A stretch of DNA of 64,000 nt from an uncultured bacterium (GCA_948964545.1 CAREDV010000001.1:434001-498000); one strand, 5' to 3'. Counted from the stretch's first letter, positions 50,832 through 60,216 are shown. Program-made: numbers and translations. Notes: generated from the letters alone by a model not told the origin.

Positions 50832-53800
50832 ATTTTGCCATAAGGTTTGAGGTTTGTGAAGTTTGTTGTTGCGCAGGTTCTATGTCTGCATAATATCTCG
50901 GGTCATTCAAACCTTCCATTGCTTTCATTACACCAAGTCTGCCTGCTTTAAGTTTGATATCTGCAAGCCATGATTCAATTGCGTAAGTCATAGCAAGTGT
51001 GAATGTTGTGAATGAAATACCTGCAATTTTTAATGCTTTTTTCAAGCCCGGTGTCATAAAAATTTGACCGATTTTACCTGATTTTACAAGTTTGATGAAT
51101 TCATCTGGATGTGCATTGAATTCCTGTACAATTTTGTTCCAGATTGCTGTCATTTCTTCTTTTGGAATGTTATTAAGCATTTTTTCAAATTTTGGAATAA
51201 TTTCTAATGCTGTTTTTCTATCCATACTGCTGAAATGTAAATCTTCTGCAAATTGAGCAAAATCATCATCGGACATTTTTTCTATTCGGGCTCTTAATGA
51301 ACTTAGTGCCTGTTTCGGCTCGCGCATTCTTTCAGGAAGCATTTCAAATGCTTCTTTAATTTTCAAACCTTTAGCCTTTGTTGTTTGTTGTTTAAATATT
51401 GCAAGAATTGTTTCGGGATTAAGAGTTTCATGAGGTGTAATTCCAAGCTTGTTGAATGATGATATTTGTTTTGGAGATAGAGGTATTTCAATCATTGAAT
51501 TTAACATATCAAGCATTTCTTTTGCTTTCGGGTTTTCATTAATCAAGTTTGGTACGGCTTTTAGTTTAGCTTTTGCTGCACTGATAGCTTCTAACACCTT
51601 GACAACGTTTTCGTGTGACATTGTTTCATCAATAGCATTTTCAATTGCATACCTGTAATCTTCACTCTTGATCTTTTCTAAATTATTGATTAATTTTTCA
51701 ATTGTTTCAGGGTTAAGTGCTTGTTCAGCTTCGGGGCTTAGTGTGCGTAATTCGGCATATAAACCTCTTATTTTTTGAGGTTCGGCATCTTTAAACATAT
51801 TTTGAATACCTAAATAGAATTTATCAATTTGTTCGAATTCAAATCCGTTTTGGATTGCTCGTTTTAAGAATTGATATGCTTCTTCGTATCTTTCTTTGCC
51901 CATTGCTTTGATTGATGACGGATTTACAATAATATCCAATGCATCAGCTCTGACATTAGGATTATTTGTCCAACCTAAAAGACCGTTAAATATTTTACCT
52001 ATTTTTACGGCTAATTCTTTATCTTGTGTTCTAACAGTACTAACAATGCTTTCACGTAATTTCCATATTGCCTCTCGCTGTTCGCGTTCGGACATGTTTC
52101 TCAAGTCGCCTGTTGTAGATTTTAAGTTGGCAATAGTTTTTGAGAAAATTGTATGGATGCTGTCTTTTTGTAAATCAATGCCTTGAAGAATTCTTGCAAC
52201 AGGTTTGCTTTCAACATTTGTTTTTTGAACTGTAGGTCCTACGTTATCTGCTACATTTTTAAGGTAGTTTTTAAACCATTTTGATTTTAATCTTTCACTT
52301 GATTTACTGAAGAATGTTGTAACCTTATTCAAAACTTTTGCAGCAGAAAGTTTACCGCGTTTCATTTGTGCAGCTGCCCAGATAAATGGTGATGCTGCAG
52401 TTAAGATTCCGCCATATACTACAAACGGCTGTGCGATATCAATCGCTGCTTCCATTGATTCTGAGTAAGTTTGTGAATTATCGTCTACTTTTTCAAATGT
52501 ATTAAACAGTTTGCGCTGTAGGTTTTTAGCTTCTCTAAGCTGTTCGTCTGTTACTTCCTGTTTGTGGAGCAGTTCGTTTAATACTTGTTTTTCTTTGTAT
52601 TCTGTTTTTTTGTATTTTTCGTAAGCAAAGTATTGTTTCATAACTGTCGGAAGGAACATCACCGTTTCTTTTAGTTTTGAAACACCTTTTTTCTTGTTTT
52701 TAACATCAGAAACTTCGTTGTAATCTTCTTCTGTATATCCGATAAAGTTTCTCGGGTCTTTTTCAAGTTCACGTTTTGCAGTGTATCTGCCGGCTCTTGA
52801 TGCAGATTTGGTAAGTTTCAAACCAATCATCATACCAGCAATACCTGTGGCAATTGAACCAATACCTGCAATCATCCAGCTTCTGCCTTTTTGATGTGCA
52901 AGAACTGTTGTAAACAATCTTTTTGTATTTTTTATAATATCAGTTGGTTTGCGTTTTGCAGTTCTTATTGCTTTTTCGCCTGCATTTTCTTCAATGCCGC
53001 GTAAATCTTTCAGGAATGATTCTCTGAATTTGTTCCATTTGTGGTGGTAAGTAGCACCGCTTTCCTGACCTTTTTTGAGGTCGGCATAAAGTTCTTTTGT
53101 TTTTTCTGAACCGTTTTTGGTAACATTATTATCGACAAATTTTGTAATTGCGCCTGTTTTGTTTAAAATCCAGCCGATAACTCCGCCGACTGCCGCGCCT
53201 AAAAACGGTGTTCCGTTAACAAGAACTTCTGCTGCTACTTCCATATTTTGAGAGTATTTTTCGGCTTCGTTGTTGATTAGTCTTACTGTTCTTTGAATTA
53301 CTTCCTGATCTTGTTTTGCGCGTTTTAATTCTTCAGGAGATAATTCTCTTGTAACAATTTTGGATTCATCTGTATCATTTTTGATTGATTTTTTATAAGC
53401 TTTTCTGTCTTTTAAAACATTAATGATACTTTTGAACATTCCAGTTTTAAGTTTTTCTTTTTTCTTTTCTTTTAATAATTCGGGATGTTTTGCAATTTCT
53501 TCTTTTGCTTTTGCAATTTGTTCAGGTGTATAGTTTACGAAAGCTTTAGGATCTTTTAGAGATTCTCTTGCCTGATAGCGGGCAATTTTCGAACTATCAA
53601 CCTGTAATTTTGCGGCATAAATATTAGCGCCGATAAATGAAGCTAAAGTGAGTCCTATTGCGCCTATCCAGCCGAATTTTTGAGCTTTTCTGAATTTTGC
53701 CGTATCTTTTTGAAATTTATTATAAAATTTCATAGCTTCGGCTCTTAATTCGGAGCTTTTAATTCGTTTTATACTGTTTTTATTTGTTAGTTCCCATTCG

Positions 53801-54225
53801 GAAAAATAAAGATTTTTAGCATTTTTTTTGTTAAATTCCGTTATTCGTCTGCACAAATCTTTTGCAGCTTCATCATTTTCTATTTGTTCTCTGATTGCGT
53901 GAATTTTCTTTGAATTGGGCTGGTGGACAAATTTAGCCATTAACCAACCTGAACCTAGAATGGATGCAAACGGTGCAAAAGCAACAATAGGTTCTGTTGC
54001 TGTTTCAACGTTTTCTGCAACGCTTTCGGAGTGGTTATCCATAATATCTACAACATCAATAATGTTTTCGCCCAATGCTTTGGCTTTTGCAATTTCTGCA
54101 TCGGAATATTGACGGCGTTTATATAACTCCTCGCGCTGAGCCTGTTCGTTCTTTTGATTTTCTTCCCATTTCTTGAAGTTGTTTTTGTTTTTGGCGACTT
54201 GAGATAATGAATTAAAAAAGTCCAT
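50809..54225 (-). CDS. Giant unknown protein (1138 aa) with internal tandem repeats
   Basis: A Lys/Glu-rich, mostly helical protein with pairs of hydrophobic helices. Three repeated blocks begin near residues 40, 297 and 570. Each starts with an AEIAKAK/EELKRAK/EQLREAK helix, then N/D-x-S-x-S/Y-E-x-x-E-x-A and a hydrophobic pair. A second repeated unit follows each block: ARYQARESLKDPKAFVNYT, AGRYTAKRELEKDPRNFIGYT, and near the C-terminus AGRLGVMKAMEGLNDPRYYAD. No catalytic motif or signal peptide. RBS AGGGAAA. Its size and repeats suggest a scaffold or membrane-organising protein, but that is inference. Not assigned to a known family. Confidence 0.75.
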   Translation of the reverse strand: MDFFNSLSQVAKNKNNFKKWEENQKNEQAQREELYKRRQYSDAEIAKAKALGENIIDVVDIMDNHSESVAENVETATEPIVAFAPFASILGSGWLMAKFVHQPNSKKIHAIREQIENDEAAKDLCRRITEFNKKNAKNLYFSEWELTNKNSIKRIKSSELRAEAMKFYNKFQKDTAKFRKAQKFGWIGAIGLTLASFIGANIYAAKLQVDSSKIARYQARESLKDPKAFVNYTPEQIAKAKEEIAKHPELLKEKKKEKLKTGMFKSIINVLKDRKAYKKSIKNDTDESKIVTRELSPEELKRAKQDQEVIQRTVRLINNEAEKYSQNMEVAAEVLVNGTPFLGAAVGGVIGWILNKTGAITKFVDNNVTKNGSEKTKELYADLKKGQESGATYHHKWNKFRESFLKDLRGIEENAGEKAIRTAKRKPTDIIKNTKRLFTTVLAHQKGRSWMIAGIGSIATGIAGMMIGLKLTKSASRAGRYTAKRELEKDPRNFIGYTEEDYNEVSDVKNKKKGVSKLKETVMFLPTVMKQYFAYEKYKKTEYKEKQVLNELLHKQEVTDEQLREAKNLQRKLFNTFEKVDDNSQTYSESMEAAIDIAQPFVVYGGILTAASPFIWAAAQMKRGKLSAAKVLNKVTTFFSKSSERLKSKWFKNYLKNVADNVGPTVQKTNVESKPVARILQGIDLQKDSIHTIFSKTIANLKSTTGDLRNMSEREQREAIWKLRESIVSTVRTQDKELAVKIGKIFNGLLGWTNNPNVRADALDIIVNPSSIKAMGKERYEEAYQFLKRAIQNGFEFEQIDKFYLGIQNMFKDAEPQKIRGLYAELRTLSPEAEQALNPETIEKLINNLEKIKSEDYRYAIENAIDETMSHENVVKVLEAISAAKAKLKAVPNLINENPKAKEMLDMLNSMIEIPLSPKQISSFNKLGITPHETLNPETILAIFKQQTTKAKGLKIKEAFEMLPERMREPKQALSSLRARIEKMSDDDFAQFAEDLHFSSMDRKTALEIIPKFEKMLNNIPKEEMTAIWNKIVQEFNAHPDEFIKLVKSGKIGQIFMTPGLKKALKIAGISFTTFTLAMTYAIESWLADIKLKAGRLGVMKAMEGLNDPRYYADIEPAQQQTSQTSNLMAKFTPKTPV

Positions 54226-54281
54226 AATTTTTCCCTATTATAAATATAAAAACAGGAAAATTTAAAAATTTGACTATTTTA

Positions 54282-54932
54282 TTAATTTTTGTAAACAGGT
54301 AAAGTTATTTCAAATTCTGTAATTTCAGGGGTAGATTGGGTTAATTTTAATTCGGCATTTTGAGCAAGCAGGTTTTGGGCGCAAATGTGAAGTCCCAGTC
54401 CGCTTCCTGTTTGTTTTGTGGTAAAACCTGGTTTAAAAATGTTTTCAGGGTTTTTTACAGGCTCGCCGTTATTGGAAATTTTTATTGAAACTTGTTCTGT
54501 TATATCAAGAATCACGTTTATTGCACCTTTCTTATTAATTGCTTCGATGGCATTTTTAATAATGTTTACAAGGCAGGCAAGGAATTTATTTTCATCAATA
54601 AATACAGGTGCAGTTTCTTTTGCAGAAAAATTTATTTTTATATCTTTATCGCCGATATAAACGGTCGAAAGATTTATACCTTCTTGTAAAACAGCTTGAA
54701 TATCGCAAATCTCGGGCGAAAAATTATTCAAAGATTTTAAATCCAAAAGAGAATTATTCATAATCTTTAGCGATTTGGTAATACATTTTATTGCATTATT
54801 AATTGAGGCATTTTCGATACCTTCGTTTTCAAGATTTTTTTTGATAATTCTTGTATAAAGTTCGCAGATAGAAATATGGTTTCTGATTTCGTGTGCTATG
54901 CATCTTGATTGTTCTGAAATTGTGTTGTTCAT
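54282..54932 (-). CDS. Sensorless histidine kinase
   Basis: 216 residues from the ATG at 54932 (MNNTISEQSR) with AGAGGATTT upstream; a TTG start five codons earlier lies over that ribosome site and is rejected. H-box SRCIAHEIRNHISICELY (phospho-His near residue 14). The N-box is NIIKNAIEAI (about 125-134) and the G boxes are GFTTKQTGSGLGLHICAQN (about 175-193). No input domain or membrane helix, so signals must come from partner proteins. It follows the response regulator gene; a 12-bp hairpin lies between them. Confidence 0.9.
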   Translation of the reverse strand: MNNTISEQSRCIAHEIRNHISICELYTRIIKKNLENEGIENASINNAIKCITKSLKIMNNSLLDLKSLNNFSPEICDIQAVLQEGINLSTVYIGDKDIKINFSAKETAPVFIDENKFLACLVNIIKNAIEAINKKGAINVILDITEQVSIKISNNGEPVKNPENIFKPGFTTKQTGSGLGLHICAQNLLAQNAELKLTQSTPEITEFEITLPVYKN

Positions 54933-54948
54933 AAAATCCTCTAACAAG

Positions 54949-54978
54949 AGAGGTTCGGTAAAAAAATACCGAACCTCT
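54949..54978 (-). promoter_or_regulatory. Intercistronic hairpin between response regulator and kinase genes
   Basis: AGAGGTTCGGTA / TACCGAACCTCT, 12 perfect base pairs with a six-base T loop on the coding strand, not followed by a U-run. It sits in the 63-base gap and could tune the amount of kinase relative to regulator or stabilise the upstream mRNA. Confidence 0.7.
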
Positions 54979-54995
54979 GCAAATTTTTTAATTTC

Positions 54996-55688
54996 TTATG
55001 CGCGGATTGCTTTTCTGTTTGCAAAACCGTTGTTTAGTGCATAAAGTACTGCTTGAGTTCTGTCATTTACCTGTAATTTTTGGAAAATATTATTTACGTG
55101 TGTCTTAACTGTAGTTTCCGAGATAAATAATTTTCCTGCAATACCTTTGTAGTTATTGCCCTGTGTTAATAATTCCAAAACTTCTTCTTCTCTTGCTGTC
55201 AAATAGGTAAGAAGGTTTTCTTCGTTGGAATTTTGTGTTTCTTCTTTGAAAGAGCGTTGGAAATATTCGAAAAATCTTGATGTAAGAGCAGTCGGGAGGT
55301 AGATTTTTCCTGATGCAACTTCGTCAATTGCATAGATTAATTGTGCTGATGCCATAGTTTTTAAAACATAACCTTTAGCGCCTAATTTCATAGCTCTAAA
55401 AATTAAGTCAGCATCATCGTAGCCGCTTAGTGCAATTACTTTTGTATCAAGGTCAAGTTTTTCAAGTTCTTGAATAGCTTGTAAACCGTCTTTTTCTGGC
55501 ATATTAATATCCATTAGAATAATGTCAGGGCGATATTTTTTTGCAAGGTTTATACCCATATTGGCGCTTGTTGTAGTGCCAACTACGTCATAACTGCTTT
55601 CAAGTGTAATTAATTCTTTTACACCTCTTAAGTGATCTGCGTTATCATCAATTAAAAGTATTCTGGATTTTCTTTTAAACTCTCTCAT
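54996..55688 (-). CDS. NarL/FixJ-family response regulator
   Basis: 230 residues. Receiver domain at 8-125 with acidic pocket LLIDDN and phospho-acceptor Asp in ILMDINMPEKDG (about D60), Thr/Ser and Lys switch residues (ALSGYDD; YVLKTM). LuxR-type helix-turn-helix at 165-225 (LTAREEEVLELLTQGNNYKGIAGKLFISETTVKTHVNNIFQKL). First gene of the two-component pair. Its promoter region has an inverted repeat CCCTCT/AGAGGG around a TATAGT-like box, a candidate autoregulatory site. Target genes unknown. Confidence 0.94.
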   Translation of the reverse strand: MREFKRKSRILLIDDNADHLRGVKELITLESSYDVVGTTTSANMGINLAKKYRPDIILMDINMPEKDGLQAIQELEKLDLDTKVIALSGYDDADLIFRAMKLGAKGYVLKTMASAQLIYAIDEVASGKIYLPTALTSRFFEYFQRSFKEETQNSNEENLLTYLTAREEEVLELLTQGNNYKGIAGKLFISETTVKTHVNNIFQKLQVNDRTQAVLYALNNGFANRKAIRA

Positions 55689-55711
55689 TTTTATATCTCC
55701 CTCAGTTAGTT

Positions 55712-55746
55712 CCCTCTACACTATAAATACTACAACTTTTAGAGGG
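55712..55746. promoter_or_regulatory. Inverted repeat around the response-regulator promoter
   Basis: CCCTCT (55712-55717) and AGAGGG (55741-55746) flank a minus-strand TATAGT-like -10 box. Could be an operator for the regulator itself. Confidence 0.4.
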
Positions 55747-55779
55747 TTGTTTTCATCCATGCCTTGATTGATATTGACG

Positions 55780-55896
55780 ATATGAGAGTTCGAGAATTTG
55801 TCTTACATCTTTAGATTGATAAATGGGCTCAATCATGCTCTACACCATGCTTTTGGATTTTTTGACCGCATGGTTGATTTTCAAATGTTCTCATAT
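55780..55896. other. Candidate structured RNA element in the rmuC/regulator intergenic region
   Basis: Outer arms ATATGAGA (55780-55787) and TCTCATAT (55889-55896) are complementary. Inside, CCATGC and GCATGG pair across a 17-base loop, flanked by TCAA and TTGA. The 259-base intergenic stretch has no ORF. A nested fold like this could be an independent RNA; no clear promoter or terminator was identified. Confidence 0.3.
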
Positions 55897-55947
55897 ATTT
55901 GAATTAAACTGCTTGTGGTATAATTTTCTTAAAGGGAGAATGGATGT

Positions 55948-57021
55948 ATGGATATAATCGTATTTTTAGTTGGTTTTTTAATTGGTGCTTTGTGTGTGTT
56001 TATTCCGTTTAAAGTTATAGATAAAAATAACAAAGTGTCGCAGGATATGATGCAGGAGCAGATGAAACTGTATTTTGAAAATACTGCTAACAGAATTTTT
56101 AAAGAAAGTTCGTCAGAACTTTCTGAGCACAACAAAGAAAAGTTAGAGGAATTCTTTAAACGATTCAGGGAGCGTATTGAGGATTTTGAAAAACGTGCTG
56201 AAGAAAATTTTAAGACTGAAACAGAACATTTTACAAAATTTGATATGAATATTAAAAATTTCCTTGAAACAGGAAATAAAATTTCTCACGATGCAAATTC
56301 TCTTGTAAATGTTATGAAATCCGATAACAGAACTTCAGGCAGATGGGGTGAAATTGTTCTTGAAAGAGTTTTGGAAGCATCTGGACTTCGCAAAGATGAA
56401 GAATATAAAATTCAAATGGGAACGGCTGAGGGCAGACCTGATGCGACAGTATTTTTGCCTGAGGGAAAATGTATATTTATTGACAGCAAAACATCATTTT
56501 CTGCCTGGGACGGGTTTATAAATGCCGAAGATGAGGCGGAAAAACAAATCCATTATAAGCAGTTTATTGATTCTACAAAAGCGCATATTACAGGACTTGC
56601 AAAACGAGATTACTCTGTTGAGGATGCATCGCCTGATTATGTTTTAATGTTTATACCTATTGAAAGCTGTTATTCAATGATGTTTTGCGATGAGTGCGCA
56701 TTGTGGAAGTTTGCGTGGAATAATAAAGTAATGCCAGTGTCGCCTTCGACTTTGCTTGCAGCATTGAAAATTATCAATTCATTTCATGTTGTTGACCGTC
56801 AGAATAAAAACGTACTTGAAATGGCAAGACTTTGTACAAGTGTTCACGACAAATTTGCAGCGTTGTTATCAGAGTTGTTGAAAATTCGTGATAACCTTGA
56901 TACATCTTTGAAAAAACTTAACGGAACAGGCAATATAATCAACCAGATTACAAAACTTGAAAAACTCGGCTGTACTTATACAAAGGAATTGCCGAAATTG
57001 CCTGAAGATGTGGAAATTTAA
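55948..57021 (+). CDS. rmuC: RmuC-family protein
   Basis: 357 residues. One N-terminal membrane helix (IVFLVGFLIGALCVFIPF, about 4-21), a coiled-coil region (about 30-120), and the RmuC nuclease-like domain (GRWGEIVLERVLEASGL, about 133-149; PDATVFLPEGKCIFIDSKTSFSAW, with the Asp/Ser-Lys catalytic-like motif, about 165-188). RmuC limits DNA inversions and rearrangements in E. coli. The start at 55948 follows AAAGGGAG; an ATG seven bases earlier is out of frame. Promoter TATAAT at 55920-55925. Confidence 0.92.
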   Translation: MDIIVFLVGFLIGALCVFIPFKVIDKNNKVSQDMMQEQMKLYFENTANRIFKESSSELSEHNKEKLEEFFKRFRERIEDFEKRAEENFKTETEHFTKFDMNIKNFLETGNKISHDANSLVNVMKSDNRTSGRWGEIVLERVLEASGLRKDEEYKIQMGTAEGRPDATVFLPEGKCIFIDSKTSFSAWDGFINAEDEAEKQIHYKQFIDSTKAHITGLAKRDYSVEDASPDYVLMFIPIESCYSMMFCDECALWKFAWNNKVMPVSPSTLLAALKIINSFHVVDRQNKNVLEMARLCTSVHDKFAALLSELLKIRDNLDTSLKKLNGTGNIINQITKLEKLGCTYTKELPKLPEDVEI

Positions 57022-57028
57022 TAACGGG

Positions 57029-57057
57029 TTGATTTTATTTTTCTATAGTGCTAAGAT
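57029..57057 (+). promoter_or_regulatory. Promoter of leaderless pyrF
   Basis: TTGATT (57029-57034), 17-base spacer, TAAGAT (57052-57057), six bases to the ATG at 57064. Confidence 0.68.
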
Positions 57058-57063
57058 TTTTCC

Positions 57064-57819
57064 ATGATTGAAAAACCAAATACAGCTAAAGACAGAATTA
57101 TCCTTGCGTTGGATGTGGATAATTTGAAAGAGGCAGAAGACCTCGTTAAAGAATTAAAAGATTATGTGGGATATTTTAAAATAGGGTTGCCGTTGATTGT
57201 TAATTACGGTTTTGAAGCGTTCAGGCTTTTACGTGGATATGGTGCAAAATGCTACTATGACTGCAAATTCCATGATATTCCGCATAGTGTTCAAAAGGCT
57301 TGTATCAACCTTGTTAAAAATAATGTAGACTTTTTTAACGTTCATATTCAAGGCGGTTCTAAAATGACGTCTGCTGTGGTGAAAGCTTCCCGTGCAACCG
57401 CTAAATCATACGGATTTGATGCTCCGACGATTTTAGGTGTTACGCTTTTATCAAGTTTTGGGCAAAAAACATTAACAACAGAGCTTTGTGTTGATAAAAA
57501 TATTGAGGATTTTGTGCTTCAACTGGCTAAAGTTGCGAAAGAAACAGGACTTGACGGAGTTGTTGCAAGTGCTGAAGAAGCTAAAAGAATAAGAAAAGAA
57601 ATCGGCGAGGATTTCCTTATTCTATGCCCCGCTACACGTCCTACCTGGGCTTCTGTTAATGATCAGGTAAGAGTTGATACTCCGCGTGATGCAATTCTTT
57701 CAGGCGTTGATTTTATGGTTGTCGGAAGACCTATCACAAGCGCAGATGATAGAATTGCTGCAGCTAAACTTGTTATTGATGAAATTGAGACAGCTTTAGA
57801 GGACAAAAAGACTCTTTGA
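57064..57819 (+). CDS. pyrF: Orotidine 5'-phosphate decarboxylase
   Basis: 251 residues, group 1 OMP decarboxylase. It makes UMP, the last step of de novo pyrimidine synthesis. Motifs: ALDVDNLKEAEDLV (about 15-28), catalytic D-x-K-x-x-D in YDCKFHDIPHSV (about 65-76), GVTLLSSF (about 126-133), and VVGRPIT near residue 220. No ribosome site; leaderless promoter fixes the ATG. It converges with comEC, overlapping by 24 bases. Confidence 0.95.
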   Translation: MIEKPNTAKDRIILALDVDNLKEAEDLVKELKDYVGYFKIGLPLIVNYGFEAFRLLRGYGAKCYYDCKFHDIPHSVQKACINLVKNNVDFFNVHIQGGSKMTSAVVKASRATAKSYGFDAPTILGVTLLSSFGQKTLTTELCVDKNIEDFVLQLAKVAKETGLDGVVASAEEAKRIRKEIGEDFLILCPATRPTWASVNDQVRVDTPRDAILSGVDFMVVGRPITSADDRIAAAKLVIDEIETALEDKKTL

Positions 57820-60162
57820 AAGAATATACTTGTGTTTTGACGGATTGTAAGTGTAGACTTTGTATGAATTCCCGTCAGAGTTAATTTTTATGGAATTGTG
57901 GCGGTCGGTTCTATAAATATCTGTATTTCTTAAAATATCAAGAGTGCCTGCTGTCGGATGTCCGAAAGCATTTGGGCCTGTTGAAATTATTGAAACTTTA
58001 GTATTCATATATTCAAGCATTTCTGAATTTACCACATTATTGCCTCCGTGGTGTGCAACTTTTAAAACTTCAATATCGCGCGGAAGTTTGGATTTAATCT
58101 TTTCATATGCATCAATGCCTGCATCTCCTGTAAACAGCATATCAAAATCTTTATAGGTTAAAAGTGTAATAATTGATTTTTCGTTATCTTTTTTTGAATC
58201 TGTTATAAAGGTTTCAAGTTTAAAATCTGTTTCATTATAAATATTTCCATTAGGAATTTTTGTCGGAATTTCTTTTTCCCGTAATGTTTTATATATCTCA
58301 ACAGATGTCATTGACTTGTCTTTAAATGTGTTAATGTAAACCTCTTTAACATTGAGGCTGTTTATAATATCAACAACACCGCCTGAGTGGTCATTATCAA
58401 AGTGGGTAATTATCATTCCTTCAATATTTTTAATCCCTCTGTCTTTCAGATATTTTATAATAATAGAATTTGCCTGAGCCTTGCTTCCTCTATAGCTTGC
58501 ACGCCCTGTGTCGATTATAAAATATTTATTTTGCGGAGTTTTAATAAGAAAACAATCTGCATTTTGAACATCAAAAGCAATAATTTGTAAATCGCGGCTT
58601 GGAATATTTATTACGGTAAGCGACAGTAATACCAAGCAGGATAAGCAAATTGCCGTAATCTTTTTACTGAAAGTTGTTTTTATGGAAAGTGTAATAAGCA
58701 GAATAATTATGTAATAAATGCAGATTTGGAGTATATTCGGGTGAGTTGTTGTTAAAAGTGAATGCGATAGATGCGAGAAAAAGTTTGAAATAAACACTAT
58801 ACAGTGAAGTATATAGTTCAATACAAAGTCAAAAACCATACAAATTTTATCTGTAAACGGAGTGCAAATCGCAAGTATGGAACTTATGAAACCGCCAAAA
58901 CTTACAATACTTAAAAACGGCATACTGAAAACATTTGCAAGCACTGAATATGTACTGAAAGTGTTAAAATAAAACATTTGAATAGGTGCGACCCAGATTT
59001 GCGCCACAACAGGTATAAGTATTGCGCCTGTCAGCCAGTTTGGGATTTTACTGTCTTTAAACCTTTCAAATATAATATTTGCAGTTGTAAGTATTCCAAA
59101 AGTTACAATAAATGAAAGCTGAAATCCTACGTCATTAATGAATGCAGGATTATACATCAGCATAAGCATTGCAACAAGTGCAAGAAGCGATACGCTGTGT
59201 GCGTCTCTATCTATAAGTTTACCAGCAAGAACAAGTAAAAGCATAAGTGCAGCACGTATAACAGATGCCCCTAGACCAGTCATAAATGTATAAATCAGAA
59301 TAATTCCCATTCCTGTTAAAACAGTGAGTTTGAACGGCATGCGCAATCTTCGCATAAAAAATACCCAGAACCCGTATATGAATGCGACGTTCATCCCTGA
59401 TGCCGCAAGAATATGCAGCAATCCTGAATTTACAAAAGATGCTTTGATATAATCGGGCGGTGCAACAGCATCATCACCAAATACAATTCCGCCTAAAATT
59501 TCAAGGTTAGGTGATTTTAAATATTTACTATGAACTCCAACAATTTTATCTCTTAAAATGTTCAAGTTTTGCAAGAATTGCCACTTAAAGGAAAGTTTTT
59601 CATCAAGTTGTTTACAGTCAGTTTTGTTTGCATAAAAGACGGTAAATGTATCAAAATTTCTTAAATATTTTCCATAATCAAACTGAGAGGGATTTCCAGC
59701 TTTGAATGGGATTTTTAAACTTCCTGACATTTCATAAAAATCGCCTATTTGAAACTCGGAAAAATCTTCGTCATCAGATGCAACAGTCACAAGGGTTTTG
59801 CCCTTATCTGTTTTGAAAAAGAATTTTGTTTTAAGGTTATCGTTGGAATTCGGAATAGATACAATCTGACCTTTCAGAGTAATTTTTTGTGTGCCAGCAT
59901 AACCAACAAGTCCGTCTGTTGAATGTATTCTGAAATATGAATTGAAAAATCCGAAATAAAATATGAAAACCCAAAAGAGTATATATTTTATCGGAATATA
60001 ATTTTTTATTATTACGAAAAGCGCGAGAACAGTTAAAAGTCCTGCGCAGAGTATTCCGTTGTCGTTAAAGAAACTCAGTATGCCTGCCATAAAAACAAGT
60101 GCCGTAATAAACATGACGGCATTTTTATTTTGCAAAGCTGTATTCACACTATTCTTAATCAC
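57796..60162 (-). CDS. comEC: DNA uptake channel protein ComEC/Rec2
   Basis: 788 residues from a GTG at 60162. This start is chosen because TATAAT ends exactly six bases before it; an ATG at 60195 would lie upstream of that -10 box. N-terminal membrane helices and a DUF4131/OB-type region (GQIVSIPNSNDNLKTKFFF, about 100-118). The competence domain has many helices (GLLHILAASGMNVAFIYGFW, about 245). The C-terminal metallo-beta-lactamase-like domain carries ITHFDNDHSGGV (the HxDxDH motif) and VAHHGGNN. ComEC conducts single-stranded DNA across the inner membrane. Suggests natural transformation together with the pilin-like proteins. Confidence 0.92.
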   Translation of the reverse strand: MIKNSVNTALQNKNAVMFITALVFMAGILSFFNDNGILCAGLLTVLALFVIIKNYIPIKYILFWVFIFYFGFFNSYFRIHSTDGLVGYAGTQKITLKGQIVSIPNSNDNLKTKFFFKTDKGKTLVTVASDDEDFSEFQIGDFYEMSGSLKIPFKAGNPSQFDYGKYLRNFDTFTVFYANKTDCKQLDEKLSFKWQFLQNLNILRDKIVGVHSKYLKSPNLEILGGIVFGDDAVAPPDYIKASFVNSGLLHILAASGMNVAFIYGFWVFFMRRLRMPFKLTVLTGMGIILIYTFMTGLGASVIRAALMLLLVLAGKLIDRDAHSVSLLALVAMLMLMYNPAFINDVGFQLSFIVTFGILTTANIIFERFKDSKIPNWLTGAILIPVVAQIWVAPIQMFYFNTFSTYSVLANVFSMPFLSIVSFGGFISSILAICTPFTDKICMVFDFVLNYILHCIVFISNFFSHLSHSLLTTTHPNILQICIYYIIILLITLSIKTTFSKKITAICLSCLVLLSLTVINIPSRDLQIIAFDVQNADCFLIKTPQNKYFIIDTGRASYRGSKAQANSIIIKYLKDRGIKNIEGMIITHFDNDHSGGVVDIINSLNVKEVYINTFKDKSMTSVEIYKTLREKEIPTKIPNGNIYNETDFKLETFITDSKKDNEKSIITLLTYKDFDMLFTGDAGIDAYEKIKSKLPRDIEVLKVAHHGGNNVVNSEMLEYMNTKVSIISTGPNAFGHPTAGTLDILRNTDIYRTDRHNSIKINSDGNSYKVYTYNPSKHKYILSKSLFVL

Positions 60163-60168
60163 AAGAAT

Positions 60169-60174
60169 ATTATA
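60169..60174 (-). promoter_or_regulatory. -10 box of leaderless comEC
   Basis: TATAAT on the minus strand, six bases (ATTCTT) before the GTG at 60162. No convincing -35 box. Confidence 0.55.
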
Positions 60175-60216
60175 TAAGAAACAAGGATTTGGCATGTAAC
60201 AATTACTTAATAAAGT

